This document shows, piece by piece, positions 28,754 through 37,316 of a stretch of DNA of 64,000 nucleotides. This DNA comes from Fluctibacter halophilus (lineage in GTDB: Bacteria; Pseudomonadota; Gammaproteobacteria; Enterobacterales; Alteromonadaceae): the NCBI RefSeq assembly GCF_020687825.1, contig NZ_JAJEWP010000005.1:62001-126000 (forward strand), in the 5' to 3' direction. Both the position numbers and the translations under genes were made by a program. Below the pieces are notes generated by a model. It saw only the letters and a list, made by a program, of their open reading frames with translations, was not told the DNA's origin and searched no databases. The first letter of the stretch is position 1; the number at the start of each line of letters is the position of its first letter.

Positions 28754-29331
28754 ATCCAGACTTTGACGCCATTTTCACCTTTTGCCACGAGCTGGAAAAA
28801 CTCAAATCGGTCAGTCGACGGATCAAGCCCAACGGCCTGGATCGTTATGAAAACTCTGCGGAACACAGCTGGCAGATAGCGTTATTGGCACTGAGCCTGC
28901 TGCCCAACGCCCGGACGCCTCTGGATCCGCTGAAAGTGGTGACCATGCTGTTGCTACATGACGTGGTGGAAATCGATACCGGTGACAAGTTTGCCTACCA
29001 CGCCAATCATGATGACTATGACAACGAGCTGCTTGCTGCAAAGCGGATTTTCGGTATGTTACCTGCCCCCCAGTCAGATGACTTTCTGACCCTGTGGATA
29101 GAGTTTGAACAGGCTCAGTCAGAAGAAGCACGATTTGCCAAAGGCATTGATCGCCTGATGCCGGTATTACAGAACCTCAATAATGGTGGACAGAGCTGGC
29201 TCGAACACGGCATTCGGGTATCGCAAATTTTAGCCAAAAACGCCGGTGTGGAGGCCATCCATCCGCAGCTGTGGGCGACGGTCAAAGAACGGGTCATCGC
29301 ACTGGGCGAACAAATTGGCCTGCAACAGTAA
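28750..29331 (+). CDS. HD-domain phosphohydrolase, YfbR/HDDC2-like nucleotidase
   Basis: The 193-residue protein is an HD-domain metal-dependent phosphohydrolase. The metal ligands appear in ENSAEHSWQIALLA (His) and LLLHDVVEIDTGD (His-Asp), with a further Asp in KGIDRLMPVL. This arrangement matches YfbR-type 5'-deoxynucleotidases and the HDDC2 group. The gene overlaps the small protein gene upstream by 4 nt. Nucleotide dephosphorylation is inferred from the family; the link to cytochrome c is unexplained. Confidence 0.87.
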   Translation: MNPDFDAIFTFCHELEKLKSVSRRIKPNGLDRYENSAEHSWQIALLALSLLPNARTPLDPLKVVTMLLLHDVVEIDTGDKFAYHANHDDYDNELLAAKRIFGMLPAPQSDDFLTLWIEFEQAQSEEARFAKGIDRLMPVLQNLNNGGQSWLEHGIRVSQILAKNAGVEAIHPQLWATVKERVIALGEQIGLQQ

Positions 29332-29405
29332 ATCGCTTCGTCGTCAGATGAATCTTTTTATCCGTTGCTGCGTATAACGGTTATTGCACCTGACAAGGAG
29401 ATCAC

Positions 29406-30068
29406 ATGATCGTACTGCACCACCTGGAGAATTCCCGTTCGCAACGCATTTTATGGCTGTTGGAAGAGGTCGGCCTGCCTTATGAAATAAAGGTTTACGC
29501 CCGGGATCCGCAGACCAACTTAGCCCCGGAAGCATTGGCCCGTATTCACCCGTTGGGAAAATCGCCGGTGATAACGGACGGCGATACGGTGGTGGCTGAG
29601 TCAGGCGCCATCGTCGAATACCTTATCGAGACCTACGCACCGCAGTGGCGTCCGCCCGCAGGCAGTGACGAAGGGCACCAATACCGGTATTGGATGCACT
29701 TTGCCGAAGGCACGTTGATGCCGCCGATGGTGGCAAAAGTGGTGTTGGACAAGGCGCGCACAAAGGCCAAGCCCTTTTTTGTGCGCTGGGTTGCCAATGC
29801 ACTGATTGACAAAATCATGGCAGCCTATTTCGGCCCCAATATCCAGCGTAATCTGGACTTCGTAGAACACTACCTGAGTGAACATCAGTGGTTTGCCGGT
29901 GAGCAACCCAGCGGCGCCGATGTGCAGATGTTGTTTCCGTTGGAAGCCTCCGTCGCCAGAGGCGCGGCGGCCCGTTGTCCAGCCATCAAAGCGTGGGTGG
30001 ATCGGGTGCATCAGCGTGAAGGGTATCAGCGTGCGCTTCAAAAAGGCGGTCAATACGACTTCGCGTAG
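29406..30068 (+). CDS. Glutathione S-transferase
   Basis: The 220-residue protein has an N-terminal thioredoxin-like GST domain (HHLENSRSQRILWLLEEVGLPYE; the glutathione-binding block GKSPVITDGDTVVAESGAIVEYL is conserved in part as VAESGAIVEYL) and an all-helical C-terminal domain. The ATG has an AAGGAG box 6 nt upstream. It is a single gene between the HD gene and recQ, converging on recQ. The natural substrate is unknown. Confidence 0.92.
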   Translation: MIVLHHLENSRSQRILWLLEEVGLPYEIKVYARDPQTNLAPEALARIHPLGKSPVITDGDTVVAESGAIVEYLIETYAPQWRPPAGSDEGHQYRYWMHFAEGTLMPPMVAKVVLDKARTKAKPFFVRWVANALIDKIMAAYFGPNIQRNLDFVEHYLSEHQWFAGEQPSGADVQMLFPLEASVARGAAARCPAIKAWVDRVHQREGYQRALQKGGQYDFA

Positions 30069-30075
30069 TGTGCAG

Positions 30076-31893
30076 TTAGTGTCCGTCCAGGTGGGAGCGA
30101 ATCACCTGTAAGAAAGCATCGCCGTAGCGATCCAGTTTGGTCAGGCCAACCCCACTGATGTCCAGAAAGGCGGCTGAAGAGGTCGGCAGTTTGTCCGCCA
30201 TATCGGCCAGGGAGGCATCACTGAACACCACAAAGGGTGGGATGTCTTCCTGTTCCGCCAACGATTTACGCAGGTGCTTGAGTTTGGCAAACAACGCCCG
30301 ATCGTAGTTTTTCACCGTGGCCTTGGCGGCCTTGCCGCGGTTCAGGGTCAGGCGGGGCACCGCAAGGGTCAGCGGTTGTTCGCCCTTTAACACGGCGCGG
30401 GCACCCTCAGTGAGTTTCAGCACCCCATTCTGGGTGATATCAATGCGCAGCAGGCCTTGGTGGATCAACTGAAAGATAAGGTTGTGCCAATACCCCTCTG
30501 ATTGATCTTTGCCGATACCGTGGGTGGTCAGTTGCTGATGGCCTTGTTCGACGATCCGTTTATGCTGCTTGCCGCGCAGTACATCAACCACATGTTGAGG
30601 GGTGGATTGTTGTCCGACGCGGTATACACAGGACAGGATTTTCTGCGCTTCAACACTGCCGTCGAAACGCTTTGGTGGGTCCAGGCAGATATCGCAGTTA
30701 CCGCAGTGATTGGCACTGAACTGAGAAAAATAGTTGAGCAAAATCTGTCGACGACAGGTTTGCGCATCGGCAAACGCTTCCATTGCGGCAAATTTTTGCA
30801 GTTCAACATCCTGTCGGTCGCTATTGTCGCCATTGGCTATCCACTGCTGGATACGCGACACGTCTTTTTCATCAAATAGCAGAAGTGCTTCGGCAGGCAT
30901 GCCATCCCGCCCTGCGCGGCCGGTTTCCTGATAATAGGATTCGACCGAGCGGGGCAGGTCGTAGTGCACCACGTAACGAACGTCGGACTTATTGATCCCC
31001 ATTCCAAAAGCTACTGTCGCGACGATAATGTCGTAGCGATCGGTTAAAAAGCCTTGTTGAATGACATCGCGGATCTCGCTTTCCAACCCGGCGTGATAAC
31101 CTGCGGCGTTGAAGCCTGCAGCGGCTAATTTGGCGGCCACATCATCCACTTTGGCCCGGCTGTTACAGTACACAATGCCACTGCCTTCCTGCTGTTGCAC
31201 GAATCCCTTGAGCTGTTCAAAAGGCTTGTACTTCTGCAGCACGTTGTAACGGATGTTGGGGCGATCAAAGCTGCCTTTAAACACGTAAGGGTCATCCAGG
31301 CCCAACTGGGCGATGATGTCGTGGCGGGTCGCCAGATCGGCGGTCGCGGTCAATGCGGTGATCGGCACGCCTGGGAACTGGCGCTTGAGGTTGCCCAACA
31401 GACGATAGTCCTGGCGAAAATCATGCCCCCAGTGTGACACACAGTGGGCTTCGTCGATGGCAAACAGGTTAATTGGAATGTGGTGTAAACGCTCAATGAA
31501 GGCCAGTTGCATCAGGCGCTCAGGGGCAACGTAGAGTAGCTTGATGTGGCCGTCATGCAAGGCTCTGAACAACTGCTGCGTTTGTTCCGGTGACTGCGCG
31601 GAGGTGAGATATTCAGCCCTGACGCCAGCGGCTTGCAAAGCGTCGACCTGATCTTTCATCAGTGAGATGAGTGGCGATACCACCACACAGGTACCGGGCA
31701 TAGCCAGTGCCGGGATTTGATAGCACAGCGATTTTCCGCCGCCGGTAGGCATCAGTACCAGGCTGTCGTTTCCGGCCAGGGTGTGTTCGATGACGGTCTG
31801 TTGTCCATCGCGATAGCTGTCGTAGCCAAATACATCCTTCAGCAGTTGCTGATGTTGTATGACAGGTGATTGGGGAGCGACAGCTGACGACAC
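30076..31893 (-). CDS. recQ: ATP-dependent DNA helicase RecQ
   Basis: RecQ is a 3'-5' helicase of the RecF recombination pathway. Motif I is MPTGGGKSLCYQ, motif II AIDEAHCVSHWGHDFR, motif III TALTATAD, and motif VI YYQETGRAGRDG. The zinc-binding cysteines (ANHCGNCDICLDPP) and a C-terminal HRDC domain (about residues 525-600) are present. I prefer GTG 31893, which has GAGG spaced 6 nt upstream; TTG 31905 would add 4 residues. The 605-residue length matches E. coli RecQ. It converges on the GST gene with 7 nt between them. Confidence 0.96.
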   Translation of the reverse strand: MSSAVAPQSPVIQHQQLLKDVFGYDSYRDGQQTVIEHTLAGNDSLVLMPTGGGKSLCYQIPALAMPGTCVVVSPLISLMKDQVDALQAAGVRAEYLTSAQSPEQTQQLFRALHDGHIKLLYVAPERLMQLAFIERLHHIPINLFAIDEAHCVSHWGHDFRQDYRLLGNLKRQFPGVPITALTATADLATRHDIIAQLGLDDPYVFKGSFDRPNIRYNVLQKYKPFEQLKGFVQQQEGSGIVYCNSRAKVDDVAAKLAAAGFNAAGYHAGLESEIRDVIQQGFLTDRYDIIVATVAFGMGINKSDVRYVVHYDLPRSVESYYQETGRAGRDGMPAEALLLFDEKDVSRIQQWIANGDNSDRQDVELQKFAAMEAFADAQTCRRQILLNYFSQFSANHCGNCDICLDPPKRFDGSVEAQKILSCVYRVGQQSTPQHVVDVLRGKQHKRIVEQGHQQLTTHGIGKDQSEGYWHNLIFQLIHQGLLRIDITQNGVLKLTEGARAVLKGEQPLTLAVPRLTLNRGKAAKATVKNYDRALFAKLKHLRKSLAEQEDIPPFVVFSDASLADMADKLPTSSAAFLDISGVGLTKLDRYGDAFLQVIRSHLDGH

Positions 31894-32024
31894 GATGAGC
31901 CTCAAGGTTGCAATGACGGCGCTAGTTTACCGTGTCCGGCAGTCGAGGTACACGTTCAGCATAGGCATTTTCGGTTAAAATATGCGACCATGATATCCGA
32001 CGCCCTACCCTTAGCAGGAACCTT

Positions 32025-32480
32025 ATGCAACCACAACAACTTGCCCAAAAAATCACTGATTTGTTCAGTCAGCAAATGCCGTTTAACCAATTGCTGGGTT
32101 TGCAAATCCATGCGTTGGACAATGAGCGGGTTGAAGTGCACCTACCCTGGAGTGACCGTTTAATGGGCAATCCGTTTCAGAAGATACTTCACGGTGGAGT
32201 CACCGCGGCGGTATTGGATACGGTGGGTGGATTGATGGCGATCCTGTACGCTGTTAAAGACGTTGATGCGTTGAACAATGACGATTTTCTCGCCCATCTG
32301 CCCAAGGTCGGTACCATTGACATGCGGGTCGACTATTTGCGCCCGGGCAAGGGTGAGGCATTCATTGCCACCGCCGAGGTGATCCGCAAGGGCAATAAAG
32401 TCGCAGTTTGCCGTATGGAATTGCACAATGAACAAGGTACTCATATCGCCTTTGGTACCGGTACGTATATGATTGGCTAG
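32025..32480 (+). CDS. Hotdog-fold thioesterase, YigI family
   Basis: The 151-residue protein has the PaaI-type hotdog thioesterase pattern: NPFQKILHGGVTAAVLDTVGG with the conserved HGG and an Asp in the central helix, then RVDYLRPGKG. It is closest in look to YigI, an acyl-CoA thioesterase whose gene is near recQ in E. coli. It is divergent from recQ across about 130 nt. An AGGAA box lies upstream of the ATG. Confidence 0.88.
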   Translation: MQPQQLAQKITDLFSQQMPFNQLLGLQIHALDNERVEVHLPWSDRLMGNPFQKILHGGVTAAVLDTVGGLMAILYAVKDVDALNNDDFLAHLPKVGTIDMRVDYLRPGKGEAFIATAEVIRKGNKVAVCRMELHNEQGTHIAFGTGTYMIG

Positions 32481-32626
32481 TACCAAAGCGGCATTCGTGC
32501 CAGGCCCTTTTGTGCGGACATGTAATGCTGGCGGGGTCGCATCTGCCTTCGTCATACGCTATAGGTTATTCGAGATGTTCGTTGCGGCCTGCACGCCAAG
32601 GCCATATACAACAACAAGGAGTTTTC

Positions 32627-33964
32627 GTGGCTGAACCTTTACCAACCCTCATTCAGGAGGTCGTCAGTGCGCCGGAACAAGGCGACGCGGCCGCCGTGTC
32701 TAATATTGTTGCAGCCAGAGACACCGATGAACTGGCCCTGCTGCTGGAGTCGTTACCCCAGGAGCAGCGACTCAATGTGTGGGATTCCATCGCCCGTCAC
32801 CGCAAACTGGAAGTGCTGGTGGCGATGCGTGGTGATGCCCGTGAAGTCCTTATAGACAGTACTGAACAGCAAGAATGGGAAGGTCTGTTCAGTGATATCG
32901 ATGCTGAACAGTTGCTTGAACTGGCTGATTCGCTACCGAATAAGTTGGTCGATTCTGCATTGCGCGCGATGGACAAGCAGCAACGCCAGTTTTTCCGTGA
33001 CGCCAGTCAATTTGGTGATGACCAGATTGGTCACTGGCTGAGCCACGATGTATTGGTACTGCCGCTGTCGGCCAAGGTCCGCGACGCCATGCGCCTGCTG
33101 CGCCGCGAGGTGCCCGAACACACCGACAGCATTTTTCTGATCAATCGCGCCGGCCAGTTTGCTGAGGTGGTGCGTCTGACGGATGTGATTGGGGCTCCGG
33201 AGCACGTGCCGCTGGTGGACTTGAGCGAAGAAGAAATCGATATCGTGAAGGCGGAAGAGGATTGTACCAAGGCATCACTGTTGGTGCAGAAGTCGGGTTT
33301 CTCGGCGTTACCGGTGGTCGATGAATCGAATAAATTGTTGGGCCGTCTGGACATTGCAACTGCCAGTGAGTTGGTCAACGAATTCTATGAGCGTCAATTG
33401 ATGGCCTCCGCCGGTATGGACGAAGAAGAGGATTTGTTCGCACCGGTGAAAAAAAGCGCCCGCAGTCGTGCGGTATGGTTGGGCATCAATCTGCTCACCG
33501 CGTTTCTGGCATCCTGGTTCATAGGGCTGTTTGAAGCGACGTTGCAGCAAGTTGTGGCGCTCGCTGTGCTGATGCCGGTTGTGGCCAGCATGGGTGGTAT
33601 TGCGGGGAGTCAGACACTGACCCTGATCATCCGGGGTCTGGCGTTGGGCCAGGTTACCGGCGGTAACCGGCGCGCCTTGCTTGTCAAAGAACTCAGTGTG
33701 GGCGGACTGAATGGCGTGGTCTGGGCCATCGTCATCGGTATCGTGGCAAGTGTGTGGTTCTCCGATCCGCTGATTGGCGTTGTTATTGGCATGGCGATAT
33801 TGATGAACATTGTCGCTGCCGCGTTCGCCGGCGTGCTGATCCCCATTGCACTGGACAAGCTGAAAATTGATCCGGCCCTGTCGGGATCGGTGATCCTGAC
33901 GACGGTCACTGACATTGTCGGATTTGTCGCGTTTCTCGGACTGGGGACCTGGTGGTTGCTTTAG
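32627..33964 (+). CDS. mgtE: Magnesium transporter MgtE
   Basis: MgtE is a Mg2+-gated magnesium channel in the inner membrane. The 445-residue protein has the acidic N domain (about 1-115), a pair of CBS domains (about 120-240, with VKAEEDCTKASLLVQKSGFSALPVVDES as the second; key part SGFSALPVVDE), and five membrane helices from about residue 275, including VVASMGGIAGSQTLTL and the ion-path Asp in TTVTDIVGF. The GTG at 32627 is preceded by AAGGAG with a 5-nt spacer and was chosen over an upstream ATG without such a site. Its stop overlaps the hdfR stop by 4 nt. Confidence 0.94.
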   Translation: MAEPLPTLIQEVVSAPEQGDAAAVSNIVAARDTDELALLLESLPQEQRLNVWDSIARHRKLEVLVAMRGDAREVLIDSTEQQEWEGLFSDIDAEQLLELADSLPNKLVDSALRAMDKQQRQFFRDASQFGDDQIGHWLSHDVLVLPLSAKVRDAMRLLRREVPEHTDSIFLINRAGQFAEVVRLTDVIGAPEHVPLVDLSEEEIDIVKAEEDCTKASLLVQKSGFSALPVVDESNKLLGRLDIATASELVNEFYERQLMASAGMDEEEDLFAPVKKSARSRAVWLGINLLTAFLASWFIGLFEATLQQVVALAVLMPVVASMGGIAGSQTLTLIIRGLALGQVTGGNRRALLVKELSVGGLNGVVWAIVIGIVASVWFSDPLIGVVIGMAILMNIVAAAFAGVLIPIALDKLKIDPALSGSVILTTVTDIVGFVAFLGLGTWWLL

Positions 33965-34794
33965 GCGGTTTCGGCCGGGCGTTGAAAGGCGATGACATCT
34001 TCCAGTCCAGCATGTTTGATGTCTTTCATGTAGGCCAGGTATGTGGTTAATGCCATGTCCAGGTCTTCCAGCCGGACAATGTCTTTGCTGCGAGGATGTT
34101 GGGCAATGACGCGCTCAGGCAACACTGCACAGCCACAGTCATCAAAGAAGCTGTCCAGCGCCACGCGGTAGCTGCTGGTGCGCAGTTTTGCCCGTCGGGC
34201 CTGTGGAAACTGCTGGTAGATGTGATCAGAGATTTTGTTGCCCCAGTCAATATGGATGTAGCGGGCCAGCGCTTCTTCCATTGAATCAACCTTGTAACCG
34301 TACAGGCTGAGACTGTCCTGATGTACCGCGATTTGGTCCACCTCATCAGACTTTAATGGATCCAGGGTGTAGGCTACGTCGATATTGCGTTCGTGCAGTT
34401 GACGTGAAATCTGTTCAATGGAATAGATTTCAGCCCGAATCGACAGGTTGGAAAACCGCTGTTGCAGGCCCGACAGGGCATCATGCAAATACAGCTCACT
34501 GGCGTTGGGGGTTGCAGCACACACCAGGTAATCAACATCTTCTTCGCTGAGTTCTTTGCGGGCTTCGGCCAGGGTGGCTGAGATTTGCTGTGCAAACGGC
34601 AGCAGTTTTTCTCCTGCAGCGGTTAACTGAATGCTGTTTCTGTGACGCACGAACAATGCTGTATTGAAATACTCTTCGAGTAACTTAATCCGCGCACTGA
34701 CCGCCGATTGGGTCAGATACAGGTTTTCGGCGGCTTTGCCGAAGTGGCGGGTCTGAGAGACTTCCAGGAAGGTTGTTAAAAATCGTACGTCCAT
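33961..34794 (-). CDS. hdfR: LysR-family transcriptional regulator HdfR
   Basis: HdfR in E. coli represses the flagellar master operon flhDC. The 277-residue protein here is very like it in the DNA-binding domain: FLEVSQTRHFGKAAENLYLTQS, key part TRHFGKAAENLYLTQSAVS, then LFVRHRNSIQLTAAGEKLLPFA. The effector-binding domain follows from about residue 90. The ATG at 34794 (MDVRFLTTFLEV) was chosen because it gives the usual LysR start and the E. coli length; two upstream starts exist. As in E. coli, a maoP gene lies nearby, here 1.7 kb away. Confidence 0.9.
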   Translation of the reverse strand: MDVRFLTTFLEVSQTRHFGKAAENLYLTQSAVSARIKLLEEYFNTALFVRHRNSIQLTAAGEKLLPFAQQISATLAEARKELSEEDVDYLVCAATPNASELYLHDALSGLQQRFSNLSIRAEIYSIEQISRQLHERNIDVAYTLDPLKSDEVDQIAVHQDSLSLYGYKVDSMEEALARYIHIDWGNKISDHIYQQFPQARRAKLRTSSYRVALDSFFDDCGCAVLPERVIAQHPRSKDIVRLEDLDMALTTYLAYMKDIKHAGLEDVIAFQRPAETA

Positions 34795-34876
34795 TGCATC
34801 GGTCAATTGCCAGCGATTAATTAGCTTCATACGCAAAATGTCGCCAATAGGCAAGTGAGATACAAAGGAAAATGTC

Positions 34877-34900
34877 GGAAGTTGCCGGTCGGCAACCTCC
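34877..34900 (-). terminator. Rho-independent terminator of the small exported protein gene
   Basis: Read on the minus strand, an 11-bp stem (GGAGGTTGCCG / CGGCAACTTCC, one G-U pair) with an AC loop is followed by a T-rich stretch. It lies 7 nt after the stop codon of the small exported protein. Confidence 0.7.
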
Positions 34901-34907
34901 GCACGGA

Positions 34908-35138
34908 TCAGTTTTCGAGTGACGAAATGGGTGCGTAGCCTTCAGCTTCGAGCTCTTCATTGACGCAATTCAACACATAAGCGTCTTTCTCAGCAGCGTC
35001 GGTCAGGCCATCTTCTTCAGCCAGCTCCAGGCAGTATCCCTTCAGATCGTTCAGCAGTTCGGCATCCGGAGTTTCTTGAGCGTGGGCCGCACTTACCCAC
35101 ACCATGGTAGCGGCAAGCGCCATAGCGTAATGTTTCAT
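34908..35138 (-). CDS. Small exported protein of unknown function
   Basis: A 76-residue protein with a signal peptide (about 1-20, ending in SAAHA) and an acidic mature part of about 55 residues with two cysteines, in KGYCLEL and YVLNCVNEE, which could form one disulphide. A GAGGTAA box precedes the ATG with good spacing, and a terminator follows the stop, which supports a real single gene or the end of a short operon with the small basic protein gene upstream. I do not recognise a family. Confidence 0.7.
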   Translation of the reverse strand: MKHYAMALAATMVWVSAAHAQETPDAELLNDLKGYCLELAEEDGLTDAAEKDAYVLNCVNEELEAEGYAPISSLEN

Positions 35139-35159
35139 TGATTACCTCGAATCGTGAAA

Positions 35160-35327
35160 TCAGTGCAGTTCGCTGTTTTGTCGGCGTCGGGCTTTCGCCC
35201 TTTGCTTCATGGCGCGCTGCTGTTTTTCTTCATCATCCCGACGATGTCCCTTGCGGTTTTTACCCTCAGCGAACACGTCGTCACCGTCATCCCAATCTTC
35301 TTTGGTGTAACGATAGTCTTTACTCAT
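35160..35327 (-). CDS. Very small, charged hypothetical protein (55 residues)
   Basis: An ATG at 35327 opens a 55-codon frame ending in TGA at 35160-35162. The protein starts MSKDYRYTKEDWDDGDD and turns strongly basic (KAKARRRQNSELH), so it has an acidic front half and an Arg/Lys-rich tail; it has no signal peptide or membrane segment. The end lies 21 nt upstream of the start of the small exported protein gene, so the two may form one transcript. Codon use looks like real coding sequence, with no rare stops in frame, but translation is not proven. Confidence 0.6.
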   Translation of the reverse strand: MSKDYRYTKEDWDDGDDVFAEGKNRKGHRRDDEEKQQRAMKQRAKARRRQNSELH

Positions 35328-35429
35328 TGCTTACTTACTCGGTTAACACTGACAATCATTATTGAGTTTAGGATAAAAATAGGAAACGAAATAAATTACT
35401 CGTCAGGATAAAAAGAATTGTCACGGTAA

Positions 35430-36323
35430 ATGCAGGGGAATGTGGTACAAAGCGCGGCCGTTGGTCGCGTCGACCACTGGCCAGTAAACGGTTTCGGAGC
35501 CACCTTTGTGGAACATAAAAATTTGCCAGTTGAACCTGTGCATGTGAATGCCAAGCGTATCGTCACCTACGTGGTGGCAGACAATTTTGATTTGTCAGGT
35601 CTGGCCATGGATTTGGTTGAACATCATGAAACACGTCAATACCGTGATGCGCTGCATGTGCGCCTGGCCGGTGCAGATGGTTTTGTGTTTGAGTATGGCG
35701 TGGTGATCAGTTGGGGAATGAGTGCTGATCAAACGCGCGATTTAATGGCCAAGTTGGTCCCTCATGCCCAGGGCATGCGCGCTGGCATTGATGAAGAACG
35801 CTATGCGTGCAACCTGAAATCCGGTCAGCCGGTGGCCATGGTCAATGACGAAATTTCCTTACCGGGTGAAGACACGCTGACCATGCTGGCCGCCAGCCAT
35901 GCGCTAGCGCAGTCCGCTAAGCTGGGTGATTTTGAGAGTAAAGCCGAGCAGACCATTGCGGACAATCAGTACCTGACGCAGGTGCTGGCCGAAACCGGCA
36001 AAATTCCACTTTCACGCAAAGCGCTGGCCAAGCTGCGCGGATCACTGTTTCAGACCAAAAGTGACATCCTGCTGCACTTCAGTTTGCTGGATACGCCAGA
36101 GTTTTTCTGGGATCACCCCTCCCATGAGCCTTTGTATCAGGTGATCGCAAAATACCTGGAAATCACTCCCCGTATCGAATTATTGCGTATCAAGCTGGAA
36201 ACCATTCAGGAATTGTTTGAAGTGTTGGCGGCGGAACAGAATCACAAACACAGTGCATTTCTGGAGTGGATCATCATCGTGTTGATCGCTGTAGACATCA
36301 TTATCTACTTCATACCCAAGTGA
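35430..36323 (+). CDS. RMD1/YagE family protein (DUF155) with C-terminal membrane helix
   Basis: The protein has the DUF155 core (VTYVVADNFDLSGLAMDL, then DGFVFEYGVVISWGMS and a long helical part with LGDFESKAEQTIADNQYL) and a C-terminal hydrophobic helix (WIIIVLIAVDIIIYFI), as in the mitochondrial RMD1/MRX10 relatives. The function in bacteria is unknown; the protein is probably tail-anchored in the inner membrane. The ATG at 35430 has only a weak ribosome binding site, and the first 30 or so residues are not obviously conserved, so a later GTG (about 35508) is possible. Confidence 0.83.
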   Translation: MQGNVVQSAAVGRVDHWPVNGFGATFVEHKNLPVEPVHVNAKRIVTYVVADNFDLSGLAMDLVEHHETRQYRDALHVRLAGADGFVFEYGVVISWGMSADQTRDLMAKLVPHAQGMRAGIDEERYACNLKSGQPVAMVNDEISLPGEDTLTMLAASHALAQSAKLGDFESKAEQTIADNQYLTQVLAETGKIPLSRKALAKLRGSLFQTKSDILLHFSLLDTPEFFWDHPSHEPLYQVIAKYLEITPRIELLRIKLETIQELFEVLAAEQNHKHSAFLEWIIIVLIAVDIIIYFIPK

Positions 36324-36461
36324 TCATTTGATGACAATCTGGATAGATATTTTTTCTGGATAGGAACAATTTTTTTTGTTTTTCTTTTCCGGCTCGCTGT
36401 TTTAAAAGACACCTGAGATTGATTTTAGGGCCCGACTGGGTCCGTCTGTGGGGGTATTACA

Positions 36462-36830
36462 ATGGTAAATGTGGATATTCGCAAAGGTACTGGACCTTTC
36501 AGTGATGCGAAGCGTTTTCCTTACGGTTTTCGTAAATCCGGTGATTTCAGCATCAGTGAAGCACAATGCCTAACAACCTATGGTCAAACACTGCTAGCGC
36601 TTGAAGAAGGGCGTCTGGCGCCCGAAACAGATGAAGAGCAGCGGTTTGTGGCCGTTGCACAGGGCCAGGCAGAGGCACAGACCGCTGTCGAAAAATGCTG
36701 GCTGAAATACATCAAACTGGCCAGGGGGCGTCGCGCTTTTTTCACCTTGCACAGTACCAACCGCAATGCTGCGGGTAACGATGATGACATCGATGACTAC
36801 AGCGAAGACGATTTCGACGTTGTAGCCTAA
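36462..36830 (+). CDS. maoP: Macrodomain Ori organisation protein MaoP (DUF413)
   Basis: MaoP (YifE) acts with the maoS site to organise the Ori macrodomain in E. coli. The 122-residue protein shares the DUF413 core: RFPYGFRKSGDFSISEAQ, then LEEGRLAPETDEEQRFVAV and a WLKYIK segment. The tail is acidic, as in E. coli. The ATG is preceded by a GGGGG run. In E. coli the gene is divergent from hdfR; here hdfR lies on the opposite strand 1.7 kb away, with three genes in between. Confidence 0.9.
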   Translation: MVNVDIRKGTGPFSDAKRFPYGFRKSGDFSISEAQCLTTYGQTLLALEEGRLAPETDEEQRFVAVAQGQAEAQTAVEKCWLKYIKLARGRRAFFTLHSTNRNAAGNDDDIDDYSEDDFDVVA

Positions 36831-36836
36831 CTGTTG

Positions 36837-36862
36837 ATGCCCCACCAACCACTGTGGGGCAT
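36837..36862 (+). terminator. Hairpin after maoP, probable terminator
   Basis: The arms ATGCCCCAC and GTGGGGCAT form a perfect 9-bp stem with an 8-nt loop, 7 nt after the maoP stop. Only two T follow directly, so it is a moderate candidate. Confidence 0.6.
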
Positions 36863-36919
36863 TTGCCTTCCTTCAGTGGCGTGATAAGGTGATCCAACAA
36901 ACGATCAGCCGACGCCATC

Positions 36920-37315
36920 ATGAACCTTTTTTTCAATACTGAAGATGCCAGCCAGATTGCCATTGGTGCGTTTGCCATGGCGCTACCGATCGCATTTTCT
37001 CAGGAAGCATGGGACATGGCGGTGAGGCTGCCGACCATCAACCTGATATTGCTGGTGCTATTGTCGCTGGTTTTTGTCGCCCACTACGCCTATTTCAGCC
37101 TGTTTCAAGGGGCGGTTGAGTACCGCTGGGGCAGTTTTGTGCTGCGCATTGTGATTGCCTATGGGATCACCCTGGTGGTTGTGGCCTGCGTGTTGTTTTG
37201 TTTGGATAAGTTACCGTTGCTTGAGGAGCCTGTGGTGGCCCTGCGACGGGCTGTTATTATTGCCATGCCCGCTTCGTTGGGGGCCATCATCGTTGACAGT
37301 TTAGATAAGGAGTAA
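36920..37315 (+). CDS. Integral membrane protein, probably DUF2391 (TIGR02587)
   Basis: A 131-residue protein with four predicted membrane helices (about residues 13-30, 38-60, 72-95 and 105-125). The pattern AIGAFAMALPIAFSQEAW and the C-terminal MPASLGAIIVDS recall the DUF2391 putative integral membrane family, of unknown function. The next gene, an MscS-type channel, starts 1 nt after the stop codon with its AAGGAG box inside this gene, so the two are co-translated and may act together in the membrane. Confidence 0.65.
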   Translation: MNLFFNTEDASQIAIGAFAMALPIAFSQEAWDMAVRLPTINLILLVLLSLVFVAHYAYFSLFQGAVEYRWGSFVLRIVIAYGITLVVVACVLFCLDKLPLLEEPVVALRRAVIIAMPASLGAIIVDSLDKE

Positions 37316-37316
37316 C

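Noticed and set aside
36324-36461. T-rich gap after the DUF155 gene, considered as a terminator
   Set aside because: T runs occur, but no stable stem precedes them; only a 4-bp TCAT/ATGA pairing is visible.
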